A DNA stretch of 64,000 nucleotides from Sphaeramia orbicularis. Its lineage: Eukaryota > Chordata > Actinopteri > Kurtiformes > Apogonidae. Location: NCBI RefSeq assembly GCF_902148855.1, contig NC_043958.1, forward strand, positions 14,668,369-14,732,368. The letters run 5' to 3'. The translations under genes and the position numbers were made by a program. The notes under the pieces are model-generated. The model saw only the letters and a list, made by a program, of their open reading frames with translations, was not told the origin of the DNA and did not search any database. Shown in pieces: positions 46,387-60,144 of this stretch (positions are counted from its first letter, which is position 1; each line of letters starts with the position of its first letter).

Positions 46387-47249
46387 AAAAATGAAGCGAC
46401 ATGACATGCATTACAGATAAAAAAAAAGACCAATTTCCCAGAAAAGGAGGCGTTTTTACTCCTTTTCATGCCATTCTGTTTTGCAGTGTGGTTTGAAAAG
46501 GCGTATTACTCGTACGTAAAAGCCAAAGCAGCCCGTCTCCCACTGAAAACCCTCACGTTATGAACTTCTTCATCACAATATCGTCCCATTTTTTCCATGT
46601 GCATGAGTCGACAGAAGCCAAAAGTCTGGTTGTGAGTTGCACAGAGGGTTTAGCGAATCACTCTGCTGCAACAACAACAACAACAACAACTGTGTGGCTG
46701 TAAATCAGTGGTGAAAGCACCCACAAACAGCGGAGTAAAATGATTCCACAGACGTCCAAACCGGTGTAGGAGGAGGACAGGAGTTTAATCTCCAGAATAT
46801 GAAGAAGAGACCTGAGCACGACTCCAATCCACAGCCCTTTCCTCTGTCCTTAAACCCAGCTGTCAGAGTCCTGGGCTTAACACAAGCCTCCAAAACCCCA
46901 GCGACGCCGAGGCCCCTGACACTTTCACTGTTTTTTGTGTCTGCTTCTGTTTATTTTTTTATTTTTTTTGCATGTGTGTGTGTGTTTTCTTGCGCCACAC
47001 CAGGCCGCGAGTGTATTACGCTTATATATATTCTGTCGGCAGTGAATTTTAAATGCAGCCTTCAATCAGACGCAGTGGAAATATCATACCTGTCACTCAC
47101 AGGGGGCATTATGGGAGATGGGGGTTCACACGGGTGCACGGGGTGGGGGGTAACATACGGTGCATTTGAATACAACTGACCTTATATGCATGCTTTTCAT
47201 TGTACGTCGAATTACCTGAATTGCATATGAACCAGTTCACCTGGCTGGG

Positions 47250-47263
47250 GTTGCCATGGATAC
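47250..47263. promoter_or_regulatory. RFX-type X-box-like palindrome
   Basis: GTTGCCATGGATAC: a full first half (GTTGCC), an AT spacer and an imperfect second half (GGATAC against the consensus RGYAAC). It sits in a repeat-free stretch with GCATATGAA and GGCACCGGAG motifs. Confidence 0.4.
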
Positions 47264-48414
47264 CAGGCCCCCACAGTCTGCCTCCCTCTCCCTCTCTCTC
47301 TCTTTCTCTTTCTTTCTTTATCGTACGCACACACACACGAACGAGGTGCTCAAATCTGAAGATGGGAGTTTCAGAGATATCCAGTAAAATATCGTGGTGC
47401 TGAGGTGCAGTATCAAGGCGCCGCTGCTGCGAGGCACCGGAGTTATCTAACACACCGAGATTGTGCTGACCCACACCTCCTGCTAATCTAGGCTGTAGGC
47501 AACACCGTGTATTGGGCGATCTCAATCAATCCGTCAAGGTGTCAGCTCCTCCCTCCCTCCAGATCCTTTACTCCTGCAAAGATTTCACCCCCCCCCCTCC
47601 CCTCCCCTCCCCTCCCCCGCCTCCTGCATCTGACCATCCTCTATGTAGTTCTCTTTAGAACGAACACACACCCTCACACAGTTAAAACGTTACTGGTCGT
47701 GGTGAAAGTGGTCCTTCTCATACGTATGTAACACAAGGTTCATCACGAACTGACACGAAAAATTCAGTTTGAGATAGACTTTTTTCCCAGCTATAGTCAG
47801 AAATGAATGCATTTAGTATTTTTGAAGTCCTATTAACCTCTCAACACCTGACCAGTATAATAAAAAAAATAAATGATTTCTGTTTTACAATATCATGTAT
47901 GTATACATGTGTACATGTATATATATATGTGTGTATATGTATGTATGTATATCCTCATTCAGACTGACTACCTACTTGCACTGTATTTATTTATTTTATT
48001 TAATTGTCTCCTGGGTTGGTGCAATACACAATGGTCTCATCTTTCCCCTTTTATATAAGGTTTTTGTGCACACACACACATATTATTTCTATTATTACGT
48101 ATTAATCCTAGCATAGTAAAAAAAAATCCACACTCCAGTATAGGATATGACAAATATATGATAAACTTAAGCATAGATAGATAGATAGATAGATGTGTTT
48201 TTTCTTGTATTTTTTGTCTGACTCCCTGAAAGACCGCACCAGAGTTCCTGTGTGAACATATACAAATGAAAAAAACACTTTTGAATCTTGAATCTTTTGT
48301 TTTCAAGCAGATGCTAAATTAACAGGGTTCATACGGGTGCTTGAAATCCTTAAAAGTGCTTGAATTTCAATGTTGTGTATTCAAGCTCTGAAAAGTGCTT
48401 GAATTTTAGTTTAA

Positions 48415-48928
48415 CCCATAAAGACCCAAACATCCATCACCGACCAAAGCCATCTGATGATCTAAACTGTTTAATACGTGTTGATCCACTTATCCTATCG
48501 CTATGTGTAAATAATTGGTGTAAAATGCAGTTTGTCGTCTTTTCATGGTCATCAGATATGACCCACTGGGACGTTCAGAAGCTCCGTAGTGAACGTGGAA
48601 ACACAGTCATCTTCTACAACATTGATTCACCAGTAAACCTGGATGGAAACGCTTGGTTTACGTTCAGTTAATTATAGATTTTGCTGAAAAAGTCACTTTT
48701 TCTTCAGTTTTCTCTGTTTTTGATGTAATAACCCTTAACTTTAATCTGAGCTTCTAAGAACATCTACATGATCAGTAAATTAAATGCAGGGAAATACCTG
48801 ATTTATTCTGATAAAAAATACAGAGGATAATATTATAAATAAATGGTGATAAAACACTTTAGAAAGGTTAGATATGGAGAAAATTTCATTTGGGAACTGA
48901 CATAAAAATAGTGCTGGGTCTTTATGGG
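48415..48928 (+). mobile_element. TTAA-flanked piggyBac-like MITE, copy B
   Basis: Flanked by TTAA at 48411-48414 and 48929-48932. TIRs CCCATAAAGACCCA and TGGGTCTTTATGGG are near perfect. The 514-bp interior matches copy A (opposite strand) and the old copy at 5245-5640. The best preserved member here, so probably the youngest. Confidence 0.85.
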
Positions 48929-49817
48929 TTAAGTGTGTGAAAGTGCTGGCAATTACAGCCAAAGCTACTTCCAGAGAGGTGATACATTTTGAAAAATAAA
49001 ACTTTATGTCAAAAAGAAAATTACCTGATGCTCTCAGGTCAACTCCAGGTACATTTTTATCTTCTTAATCTTTGATCTTTGTGTGAGTGTGACTGAAGAA
49101 TGCCAAGTGTCTTCCCTTTTTTTGGATAAAACTTTGTGTTCTCCTTTAATTTCTAAATTGTTGCTGTTATGAAATATAATTTTAGATGTTTATAGCATAA
49201 TACAATGTACATCATTGTGATAAAAATTGACAAAAATGATCCTGAGTATATGTATTCCAGTAGATATGAATTTGACCCCAGCGATAAGGTGCTGTGCTGG
49301 AAAAGTTTTAAAATGACCCTTGAAAGCGCTTGAATTTGATCTTGAAAAATGTGTAGAGATTGTTAATTTGACTATAAATAGAAATTTAGGCATGATGCAA
49401 ATTTTCGATAACACGCACAACGGTCAAAGTATGTACATAAGCTGAATAAATTAGTTTTTTTGTTCATGTATTATTGAAAACGTAAGGGTTAGATAGTTTA
49501 AATGAGAGATTAAATACATGTAAATCAGAGATGGGATGGCCTGTCTGAGTGACAAATAATCTGGTGTGTGGACCTTATTCTTTGAGCAATAAAATTCCTA
49601 ATAAGACACTTCCATGGAAAATGAACATGAATATTCCTCTGATATTCCTCTTTACATGGAGCCATACATATCTTGACTTAAAACATGCTCGTCTCATATT
49701 TGCTCATATCCATAAAAATGTGATGTTTAACAGTAGGTGTGTTTCTCCTTCTGACTATATATAACATTTTTTGGGGGGCATCCATCTCCACCAAAGATCC
49801 ATCGATCCTTCCTTCCT

Positions 49818-50135
49818 TCCATTATTTTCTAAACGACTTAATCCTCACAGGAATGCCAACAGGTAAATACCAAATACGTGTCCCCAGTTCATCACAGTGT
49901 TGACATGTGCAGACAAACAACCATTCACTCTCACATTCACACCTAAGGGTGATTTAAATTGACCAAGTAACTTATCAGTGCATGTCTTTGGGCGGCGGGA
50001 GGATATTACCTTAGAGTATCTGGAGAAAACCCATGTAAACACAGCGACAATGTGTAAAGTCCACACAGAAAGGCCCAGTCGGGGCTGGAATCGAACCCAG
50101 GACCTTATTGCTGTGAGGCGACAGGTGCTGTAACC
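49818..50135 (-). repeat. tRNA-headed SINE-like repeat, copy 3
   Basis: Reverse-strand copy of the 9367-9735 family. On its own strand it starts with a degenerate A box (GGTTACAGCACCTGTCGCC) and a B box GGGTTCGATTCC, then the GTGTGGACTTTACACATTG body, GACATGCACTGATAAG and a TAAGTCGTTTAGAAAATAATGG tail. Confidence 0.75.
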
Positions 50136-50504
50136 AAGCAAATTAGATTCCAAATTAGAAAACCTCAAAAAACTGGAATATTATCAGCACATCCAATGTA
50201 TCTAAAAATGCCTAATTAAGAATATTCTAATCAAATACGCCGTATACATGACACCAGTTCAAAATAATGGCAGCATAATAGTGCGACTGCAGACGTAGTT
50301 GATTCTATTTCCTTTCATCGGTAAAACACATGTTTTTCCTGTGTGTATCCTGTAGTGCCATCTACTTGCAGATCGCAGCAGAAATAGTGAATTTGCAAAA
50401 AATGTGAAAAGTCCGTGTCAGAGCCAGTGTTTATTTCACAACTTTGTGAGCTCTTTATTGCTCTTTATTATCTATTGTTTTTGGTTCGGTTTGTTTCTTT
50501 AACA

Positions 50505-50860
50505 CTCTAGCAGCAAAACTATTGGTTGAATTCATACCAAATTGGGTTTACAGATTGCCAGTGACCCAGAATAGATCTGATTACATTTTGGGAAAAGTAG
50601 GTCAAAGTTTACATTTTGTATGAATTTTTTAAAATATTTTTTTTCTCCCATTTACTTATAATGGGTGAAATTTCTAATGTCTATAAAAACATCAATTTTG
50701 TTTCAATTTACTTCAAACTTGGCACATATATAGATGACATCAGCACACGCATAGACATGATGACATCAGCTGGATCGATGCCAAAATAAGCTACAATATG
50801 TGCGAGGGGCGGGGTTTGTTGTGCCTGGCACCACTTGCTTAAACAGATGTAAATTCTAAT
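50505..50860. repeat. Probable dispersed repeat (AATGGGTGAAATTTC family)
   Basis: The run TACTTATAATGGGTGAAATTTC ... CTTCAAACTTGGCACATATATAGATGACATCA ... GCGAGGGGCGGGGTTTGTTGTGCCTGGCACCACTTG has the texture of an interspersed element seen in fish genomes; I cannot name its class or ends. Confidence 0.35.
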
Positions 50861-51929
50861 CCACACTAAACTGCTCATTCTAAGGTAACAAAAACACAAC
50901 AGCTTTTATTATTAAGGAGGTAAAACATTTTTTTTTTTTTTTTACAAATATTATATTATACATATTATAGACCCTCCTAAATCTTAAACACACTGGACCT
51001 TCATATACTTATAAAATCCACAAAATAAAAGCATTACAAGAACGTGTCAGTGAGTAGGGTATTATACAAAAAAAACCAAAAAACAAAACACAATGAAAAA
51101 CGCTTTAAATTCTAACATATTTAGCAACCAAAATAACATCTTCCACTCAGTGAAAGGATGCAATAAAGTTACTTCCCAAGCATTCTGAATCGGAACAAAT
51201 ACACCTTCAGTCTGCAGTCGTCTCCTCTTGGTCCAAATCAGAATAGTAAATATAAAGACGGGTATCTTCATACACATTCCTAGGTTTCTGGAGTAGAGCA
51301 GTAGCTTCACGTCTGACTGACTCTGATCAGTGATGGGTAATTACAGCTGTCAGTCATGGATTCAACCCCCCGCCCCCTTACTTGTCTGAAAACACCTATG
51401 ATCAGCTAAAATCTGCACCATAGGGCAGATTTTCTACAGCCTGAAAACACAGTCAGGAGAGGTGGGTGCAGGTCTTGTTTCCTCATAAACCACTTGCTAT
51501 TTTCATTTGGATATTCTGAACTGAACTCATAGGGGATATCTGATCAGGCTTTTTTCTTACCAACTAGCCATCAGTTTCAGAATGGGATGGAGAAGCTCAA
51601 AAAGTCACATTTCTACTTGGATTGGACCTCGTTTTACACACTAACAGACTCCGATATTGACATGTTTCTGTAAACTAACAAATATCACAATGTGTTGAAG
51701 GAGGCTGTGCTATGAAAAGTCTGCGACGGGAAGGTGGGAAATTATATTATTCAGAGGTAAATACATAAAATGGCACAAATGACCAACTACGTGTAAATAT
51801 GAATATTAATATTTATCAGAATAGACAAAATTAACCTTGTGTATTAAAACACACACAGCATGTTTCCATCATCATTCCAACTATAAAAACAGGGCTTTTG
51901 GCGAGGTTTAAACCCTCAAATAATGCATG

Positions 51930-52230
51930 TTGGGAAAACTGCTTACATAGTCATGAGGTTTAATTAGAAACTTAATTTAATTAGCTCAGTGAAGCTGGGA
52001 CACATTAAAACCTTCCTTTAATATGACTTTATGACTAAAGCTGCGCCCTGACATTAAAAAGCAATCATTATCATATGCTTTCACACTACATCATTTTAAC
52101 GGTTTAGGCGGTCTTTGCCACGCCGCAAATACCAAATAAACCTAACAAATCTTTGGAAATAACAGATTATTACGAACATCTCTCTCTGAAATCTAATGCT
52201 GAGACAATAACTGTGAGCTGTTTCTCATTT
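51930..52230. promoter_or_regulatory. Possible conserved non-coding element with homeodomain sites
   Basis: Repeat-free sequence with TTTAATTAGAAACTTAATTTAATTAGCTC (three TAATT cores), CAATCATTATCATATGC and a GC-containing CGGTCTTTGCCACGCCGCAAATACC stretch, unlike the surrounding homopolymer-rich DNA. No direct evidence of function. Confidence 0.3.
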
Positions 52231-54007
52231 TAAGCACCATCTATTTTTTTTGGTGCCACTGCAGAATCTGTCATTTCCTTCTCTGATTGCCAAGAGTTTG
52301 AAGAAAATCTCTGGTGTTTTTTTTGTTTTTTTTTTCTTTGTCTAGTTTTATTGTCAGAGGTGAGGAAAAAATGTATCATGCTTTGCTGTGTTTTTCAAAG
52401 TGACTTGAATGCCATGTTTTTGTAAGAAGGAAACATAAGTGCAGAACAATCCTAGAATATTCAAGTTCTTTAATTAGAGTTTGGTGGAAAAAGATAGAAA
52501 ACCTTCTTTTTTTTTTTTTTTTACAGGAAGAGCATGATGTGTTCTGTCTTTAGTGAAAATTCTGTCTTTTTTAATCAATGAAGAAAGAGGTGATGAAGAA
52601 CTAATCTGAACCTCATTAACAGTAATAAAGCTTGTAGATTTATTATCAATGTAATCTGACACTGAACAATCAGATCTATTTTGAGTTTATCTCAGCAAAC
52701 ATGAGGTGGTTTAGGACAAAATCCTGGGTTTATGGAATGCACCAGGGAGTAGAGTTTGCATCCTTTAAGTTTTTAGATTAAGGCAAAAAAAGAAAAAAAA
52801 AAAGTGCTTGGTTTAGTAAAAGATTGAGTTTTGATTTAACTATTACCAAGACGGTCATTTGTCTTTAAAGGTACTAAGTGCTGTCAGTGACTAAACATTA
52901 CTGTAACATCATTCCATTGTAAAACACAAATCAATCAAATCAATCAGTGGGCGTCGCTCTCTTAAAGGACAAAAAGAAGACACAGAAACTAAACAATGCA
53001 GCCCTCTGCTGTGATGGAGGTAGCAGTAAAAATGCTTTTTAGCCACTTAAAATGACAAAAAACGGACAAAAAGCATAACTTCTTAACAAATGACCCCCTT
53101 TCCCCCTTAATGCTGAAAACATTAAAAGGCTGAATTTAAGTTCATCATAAAATAAAGCACCCAAACCAGAACAAGTGGAATAAGCAAGTGATGGTAAAAA
53201 CAATCAAATCCCATCACAACAAAACAGACTCCAGCACACACTCACATACACCCATGAAGAGGCACAAATCTTATATATAGGAGCATTTAACATGTAAAGC
53301 AAATTCAGAGATTCCCTAGTGAAAGTAAGTATTGCGTTCGTGCTGAGCTGCAGTTCAGCTTTTTCCACATACTTTCAACATTAATGCTTCAATTTACAAG
53401 CAAATCTTTCCACTTTTAAAGCTTCTGTATATAAGATCGACATTAGCTAACTCCATTTCTACACTAATGGCCTGTCCACAGATGTCCATGAAAAGGACTC
53501 GGATCAGTTTCTCAGTAAAAGTCCTCACACTCATTCCCAGGTTGTTCAGTACCATCCGTACACAACTGACTCCATGCCACTCAAATGCTTTAAATATGCA
53601 CATGAACATAGTTTTTGGTAAAAATGGTTACAAAAGACAAACATCAATGGATAAAAACATTGGAAACACTTCTAGTTCCACATGTATGTCAGTTACATAC
53701 ACGTACAGTTTCAGCATTTTATCCTGATGTCTGGGTTGGAGAGTAAACAGTGTGTATGTGTGTGTGTTCTAACAACATGTGTGTGTTTCCTATTGTAACA
53801 TGTCATTCTGGACACTATTAGTCCCAACAGAGGGCTTCGCTGCAGCTCAGTGACAAAGGCGTAAGGTCATCTGTCAAACAGTAAAGGCAAGTGTGCATGT
53901 GTGTGTCAACACAGCATGCGTGGCATCATTTGGCATTGTGTATTATTTATGTGTTGCACCTGTACAGCTGTGGATATTTGTAATTAAGTGTGTGTGAAAG
54001 AGGGAGA

Positions 54008-54480
54008 TATATAAAGACCCTGGGAAGCTGTCATTCACACAGGCAGAACAGCATTACAAACCGCACAAACCCTGCTCTCATCCCTCACCTCCTCTCGCTG
54101 CTGAGTTCAAAGGTTGCCATGGCTACCGGCGTCCCAGCGGGAGCACAGCGCGCTCTGCCCCGAAGCCATTGGAGCAAGCGGACTTGGTGGATGGGGAGGA
54201 TATGGCGACCTTTGACCCATCAAGGTCTTACGAATGCAGAAGAGGAGCGGTGGGGAGGGGGGGTTTGCAGAGGGAGGTTGTAAATTCAGCTGATCCCACT
54301 GAGGCGCGGCCCAGGCTTGTTGTGGGAGGGGTGGCGGCCTCAGCGACTCTGAACCCGCCGACTCGTGCCGGCTGCGTCCTGGATTTCCGAGGGCCCTGGG
54401 CGAGCGAGATAGCCGCCCTCTAATCCGCGGAGTCTCTCTCTCACCTTGCCTCCCCCGTGTCTCTCAGATAGCACATCTTT
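54008..54480 (+). promoter_or_regulatory. GC-rich block with TATA-like sequence and RFX X-box
   Basis: TATATAAAG near 54008-54016 is followed by a CpG-containing block with GTTGCCATGGCTAC at 54113-54126 (X-box palindrome, second half GGCTAC against GGCAAC). A 54-codon ATG frame starts inside the X-box at 54119 but has no recognisable family. It looks like an enhancer or an unannotated promoter. Confidence 0.4.
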
Positions 54481-56469
54481 TGTGTCAGATCTCTGCAGCT
54501 GTCACCGCCGTCGCTTGTAAGGATGATGCCGGCTTTGTGCAGGTTTGTGTGTGTTTGTGAAAGTGAGAGAAATACACAGAAAAACCCAAAGATGTGACAG
54601 ATACCTTTGCAAAACTCCCCCTCCTACCAAAGAAGAAAAAGAATGGCACATAGTACCCATGGGGCATTGCAAACCATATACATTTACATTTAAAATAGCC
54701 TGTGCACTCCAAACATGAAGAATATCATAGAAATCACCAACAGACTCTCATATTTCCCTTTTATACTAAATCCAGTAATAGTGGTACCAATAATCTAATT
54801 AATATTAACCTTCTTTATTAAAAATATGCTTATGGTTGAGAGTTTTTTGAGATATTAGTACCCAAAATAAAGTCTCTTCATGTATGATCTGATATATTAA
54901 ATGACTCTGCTTTGAAGATCACATATATCTGGTTATCTCACTAAAAATCCCTACATATTCTTTACCATCAATAAGGAATCCATGTTCAGTATAGTTTTAA
55001 AACTTAACCTGCTGGACACAAGACGGCTCTTCATTCTTAACTCTCAAGTCTCGTCATACTAGTTAAACATTCACACTCAACACATTTTTGTAGTTAATTG
55101 TCCCGCCTGAAGGCACAGGCATTGATGTTAGGTTGAAGTTAAACATGGAGAAACTTTCCCTGTTCGGCAGATGAATGTGAAAACAGCCCGAGAGCTTTCA
55201 AACCGCGCATTTTACTTCTGAACACTGCAAATGAGAGGGGGATTTAAAATGAGATTTTCAGATTTTCATAGAAATCCATGAATTTTAAGTCCAGATCAAA
55301 CCATGCATGTTGTAGAAGGTCATGGGCACAGGTTGTAATGGTAAGAACTGGTCAATCTCAGCTCGATTCGACTTTATTTTAGCTTCAAATGGCATGTGTG
55401 TACACCTCTACCTACTACCTAGAGTCAGAGTGTCTTCCCTCCAGAGCCACCAGGCTGTATATGATATGATAAATTATAATGATAAGACACTGGGTTGTAT
55501 ACATTGGGATCTTCCTCCAGCAGTAACAGGAAGGAGTGATGCTAGAAATAAAACAGCGGTATAAAGTGCATGGATGAGCGCCAGCATGCATCTGCCAGCG
55601 TGGAAATCATAACAGGTCAGGCTGTTTTGACATGTGCTGCTCAGTGGAGGTGTGTTTTGAGCTTCTGCTTGTCACGTCGCCATCATACAACACAGCCACC
55701 TCATAGCAAAGTAAACTGGTCATGTCATTACAAACTGCTCACCTGTCACCAGCTGTTTCAGTTGCACTAGTTAGCATTTCCACTAACATTTTCACCTGAG
55801 AATAGAGGGGGTAAGCTGACAAAAACTGGAGATCCCCTGTCTCAAATGCACAGTGTAATATCTTATAATCCCAGTGCATATTCTGTTGAAGCACCTACAG
55901 TCAGCTCCACATTCTCTAGCCTCTTCGTAAGTGCAGATATTTATATATTTTTGCCGTTTCATCAGGCGTAAAAATGCAACTATAGCAAGTAACTACAGTA
56001 CAAATTGTATCCAGCTACAAAAAAGAAGGGTAGAAGTCCACAGAGTCATCGCTACTGGAAGCATCTCATCTACGTACACTGGTTTAAACTGGCAGGTTTT
56101 CAACTGCGCATTGCAGGTAGTTGCAAGTTTCCGTTTGTCTAGTTGTGAATCTTTGGTCTGAACAGGGCTTAAGCTTCACCTTAAGACAATATCACATATA
56201 TTATTGAGAGGAAATGTTCAATGAGCAGGTGTAGAGAGGCTCAGGAGACGCTCAGGGTGTATTATGCAGGAAAAATGTACTGGAATGAACTGGAGGGATT
56301 GCATTTGCCATTGTATAAACCGCATATAGTACAAATATCATAACTGAGTCATTGGTCCAAGATAAAGAAAGGATTCAGTGTTTCTCCATAACTGGGTGAA
56401 TATTTTAAATGCACCTATAACCCAGTTAAACATCAAACCTAAGTAAAATACAGCAACACACACACTTAA

Positions 56470-57204
56470 CCCTTTAACCCCTGAGACATTATTTCAGGTA
56501 AACGTGCTTTGAAATGTCATCTGTTTCAGTGTCATACAAGCTGGTGTGAGGATGTGCTTGTGTTCCTTTTCCTCCGTAGTTTTGTTTTACTGTGTGTTTT
56601 AGGGTCAAAACAGGAGGTATAACATAAAAAAGACAAAGAGAGGAATTGAAATTTGACAGGTTTTTTTACTAATAAGGCACTCAGAATCTACATTAATAGA
56701 GATTTAGGATGTTGAACATGAACTGTGAACTGGAACAACAAGTATTTGAATTCTGGTCCAGTAGTTTTTGTTCTGGGCTCTTTTTTTCTAAATTAGTCCA
56801 GCTACTTTTCGGCACCTGGTTGAACTCCAAAAAGCAGTTACACAGTCAGAACTCGGTAAAAACACAGTAAAAAAAAAAACATTTAAGGAAAATCCCCACA
56901 ACACTGAAAACAACAGTAAAGACAAAAAACGACATGGAAAATGGTGAAAAAAAAAAAAAGCCCAAAGTGTTTATTTTTATAGCGAGTTGGTCTCACTCAC
57001 TGCTCTGTGTTTTGCCCCCCCCGCCATCCCACAGGTGGTGGTGGGTGCACTGAGCATGCTCAGATGTCTATGGAAAGAACAAGGTCTATTCTATCAGCAC
57101 ATTTTGAATGTTTTCTTATTGAGCAAACAGTCGAATTTTTATGAAAATTTAAAATAAATCCTATTTACAAAATGCTCACCACAGACACATTAGGGATTAA
57201 AGGG
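56470..57204. mobile_element. TTAA-flanked MITE, second family (735 bp)
   Basis: TTAA at 56466-56469 and 57205-57208; the ends CCCTTTAACCCCTGA and its imperfect complement TTAGGGATTAAAGGG. The interior is unrelated to the 43508/48415 family, so this is a separate piggyBac-like lineage. Confidence 0.65.
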
Positions 57205-57972
57205 TTAAAGGAGACGGAAGCAGATATTTTAGGCTTAATACGTCTATGAACCTTAGGCAGAAGCTGCACACCATGACCTGTGACTAAAATCACAGGGAAA
57301 AGAAGAATTTCTGTAACAGTTAGAATATAAAGCATCTAGTTTTACATGAAAACAGACTCAACAATGCTACTTTCCATGCATTAATCAAACATTTACATAT
57401 TAGTCAGTGGACTGTCATCCTGGAGTCAGAAGGTGCACAAAAACTGCAGACAGAGCAGCCTGAGTGTGGGGTGTGTTTTCATGCCTGTGTATGCATCAGG
57501 GAATAGAAGGGGACAGTCAGGAGAAGGGTTATTTACTGCGCGGCCCAGGCGACCTGTCCGTCCTCACGTCCAGCCCCGGCAGATTAAGATGCAGCCGCTG
57601 GTGGCTGCCAGAGCGGGCTGAGATTGATGGGGAACACGGGGGCCACAGAGGCCCCGCAGAATCCTGAACAGAGCCTGTGGGTACGAAGCCGCCGCCGCCG
57701 CTGGCATCAGCAGCGCCTCTCCTCCCTCTCTCACTTGTCACCCTCTTTTTCTCCTATCTTTTTTCTGACTTTTCTTTATCGCTCTGTTGCTCTTCCTGGC
57801 ATTTTTTCTTCTCTCTCTGTCACTCTGCAGCTCTCTGCATTCCTGTTTTTCTGTCTCTCTGTCACTCTATCTCCCCACTGTGCCCACCAACCAGTCTCGC
57901 AGCCCCCCCTGAAGACGCTGTCTCAGCAGCTTTAGCAGATTTGGATGTCATGAAACTGCAGGTATGGCAGCA

Positions 57973-58006
<34 letters not shown>

Positions 58007-58759
58007 AAGAGGGGGCAACAGTGAGCAGGAATCTAGTCTCAATAAATAATTCTTTGGTTAAGATGGGTAGCAGGAGAGTTAACTGTGAGATGGATGCCTC
58101 TGTGTGTGTGTGTGTGTGTGTGTGTATGACTGCAAACAGGGATCAATAGCAGCTCTTTAGCTGCCTGCAGAATTTTAGCTGAAGGAAAAATAGCAATTAT
58201 TCCAGTACGTCAACATCTGCATGTGGGTTTGTACTCACTGGCTGTTCTCTAATAATTCAGATGTTGCAGTGATGGAAGAGGAAAAAGATGAGTATGGAAG
58301 ATGGATGCTTGTATATGAGTGTGTGTGTGTGGCTGTGGATGCTGAACAAACTGCACTGGCAGGGTTTTTGTTGGAGTCCCAGGGGCAGAAGACGCATGAG
58401 TCAGCGGCCAGTAGGATTTATAGCCAATTGATTAAATTAGCATTTGTTCTGCCACTGGGGCAGCAGCCTGTCAGTATAAACATACACCCAAAACACACAC
58501 AAGCAAACAAACATACACCTGGACACCGGCCGCAGCCCAGCGCCATGGAAGGAAGAGGAACTAGACAAGGAGGGAAAGTACAAAAAAATAAACCAAGAAG
58601 ACAATTAGCAATGATGTCAATAAGTCAACATGATTAACATCGGGATCACTGGGATGTAAATACTTGAAGAAGCACACGGCATCCTCCCTCCTCCGCAGCT
58701 CCCTCATGTGATACAGCAAGTAAGCAAGAGGGTCGCACACACTGGGCTTGCTGACAAGC

Positions 58760-59020
58760 CTTTTTTATGACATTCATCAAAGCCATCTGCCATTTTCCGC
58801 TCAATTAATTTGTTATGGGAAGTGGGATCAATTAAGTGCGCACCGTAATGGCTTTATATCCTTGTTTCCCTTTTATAGCCCAATATTTTCTGTGCTCCAC
58901 TCTGGCATGAAAAGGCGAAATCGATATCCCCGGCTATTTTCCCCTCCTGTGGACTAATTTGTTTTTGCCACTCTCTTCCTGGCATGATAAACTGGCTGTA
59001 ATGAGGGGTTAGGGTGAGGG
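58760..59020. promoter_or_regulatory. Possible conserved non-coding element
   Basis: Repeat-free sequence including GCTCAATTAATTTGTTATGG, GATCAATTAAGTGCG, CTTTTATAGCCC and CCATTTTCCGC with balanced composition. A nearby block at 58375-58460 (TGAGTCAGC, CCAATTGATTAAATTAGC) has the same texture. Comparison with other fish would decide. Confidence 0.3.
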
Positions 59021-60144
59021 GACAGGCTAAACATAAACGTACACTCCAGCCAACAAGCCAGCCGGGTATGCCCTTTCCTACTGGATGCAAGAATCTACCT
59101 TTCTTATCCTTTTAACATCCACCTTTTTCATGTTGCTCCAACTCCATGACCTTTCACTTGGAGTTCGAGTTGGGTTATGCTTATAATAGATATGTGAGAT
59201 CAAAATATATGGCTTACACTTTCTGTGTTTAGCATGTGGCTAAAACACTATACCTATACCTCTGAATGTTAAGAGACTAAATTGCAGAGATCTCATTTGG
59301 ATTTCAGAAGTAGTGTTGATTCCTGCACTCTACCAAGGACTAGGCAGTATCAGGAGGGATTGACCTTCGCCCTGTTATCATCCGACACACTGGTAACCGG
59401 TGGCGACAGTGAGTAGCTTAGACAAGGGTGTAGACGGCGATGATAAGGACAATGGGCGGCTCATGCGGGACAGTTACTTTGACAGTGACGGGTGGAGCGG
59501 CGTTGACTCGGGCCATTAGTACGGGTGTCACGAGCCGCCGGTGTACTCGCTTCGCTCACCTCGACCCCTGAGATGTATTGATCCCTTCCCCATTAAGCCT
59601 GCTGATGGGCTTGATGATATGATGAAGAGGTGGTGGTGGTGGTCGGGGGAAGGGGGGTGTGTTTAAGTGTGTGCATGTGCATGACTTCCGAGCCGGGTGA
59701 GGGACCATCATTACTTCTGGAGCAGGCCTGATGACATTGCCATATTGATTTTGACATCATCTGGTTGGGATGTGCTTTAGAGGCTGGGTCTTAAACCAAG
59801 GCGAGCAAAGTGTCACCTTGTTTGTGTCAGCAAGCAAACAGGGCCACGAAGGTCCGCACCCATGAGATGATCATACTGTAGCTATGTTAACACTGAAGCT
59901 AGCTCAAACCTTTGGCATGGTCTTTAAAAAACAACCTGTTTTACACTAGAACCTCTTACATTTACCCTACAAAGGGGAACAACAATACAAAGAACTGACT
60001 CACACACATGCATGATAGTTTAGTATAAGTATGTAACATAAATGTACCTGTGAAAGGATGTGAAACAACTCAAAAACCAAACAAATGACAATGGACAAAA
60101 GTGTAAACCGCCTTTTCAGCCAGTGAACATTCATCAGGTGGACA

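Noticed and set aside
47385-47400. REST/NRSF-like half-site GTGGTGCTGA
   Set aside because: Only a half-site with no second half at a suitable distance; expected by chance.
47109-47525. 138-codon minus-strand frame with an RERERE run
   Set aside because: The run comes from a CTCTCT microsatellite; no domain or splice support.
54119-54283. 54-codon ATG frame MATGVPAGAQ...
   Set aside because: Random-looking composition in GC-rich DNA, no family resemblance; treated as part of a regulatory block.
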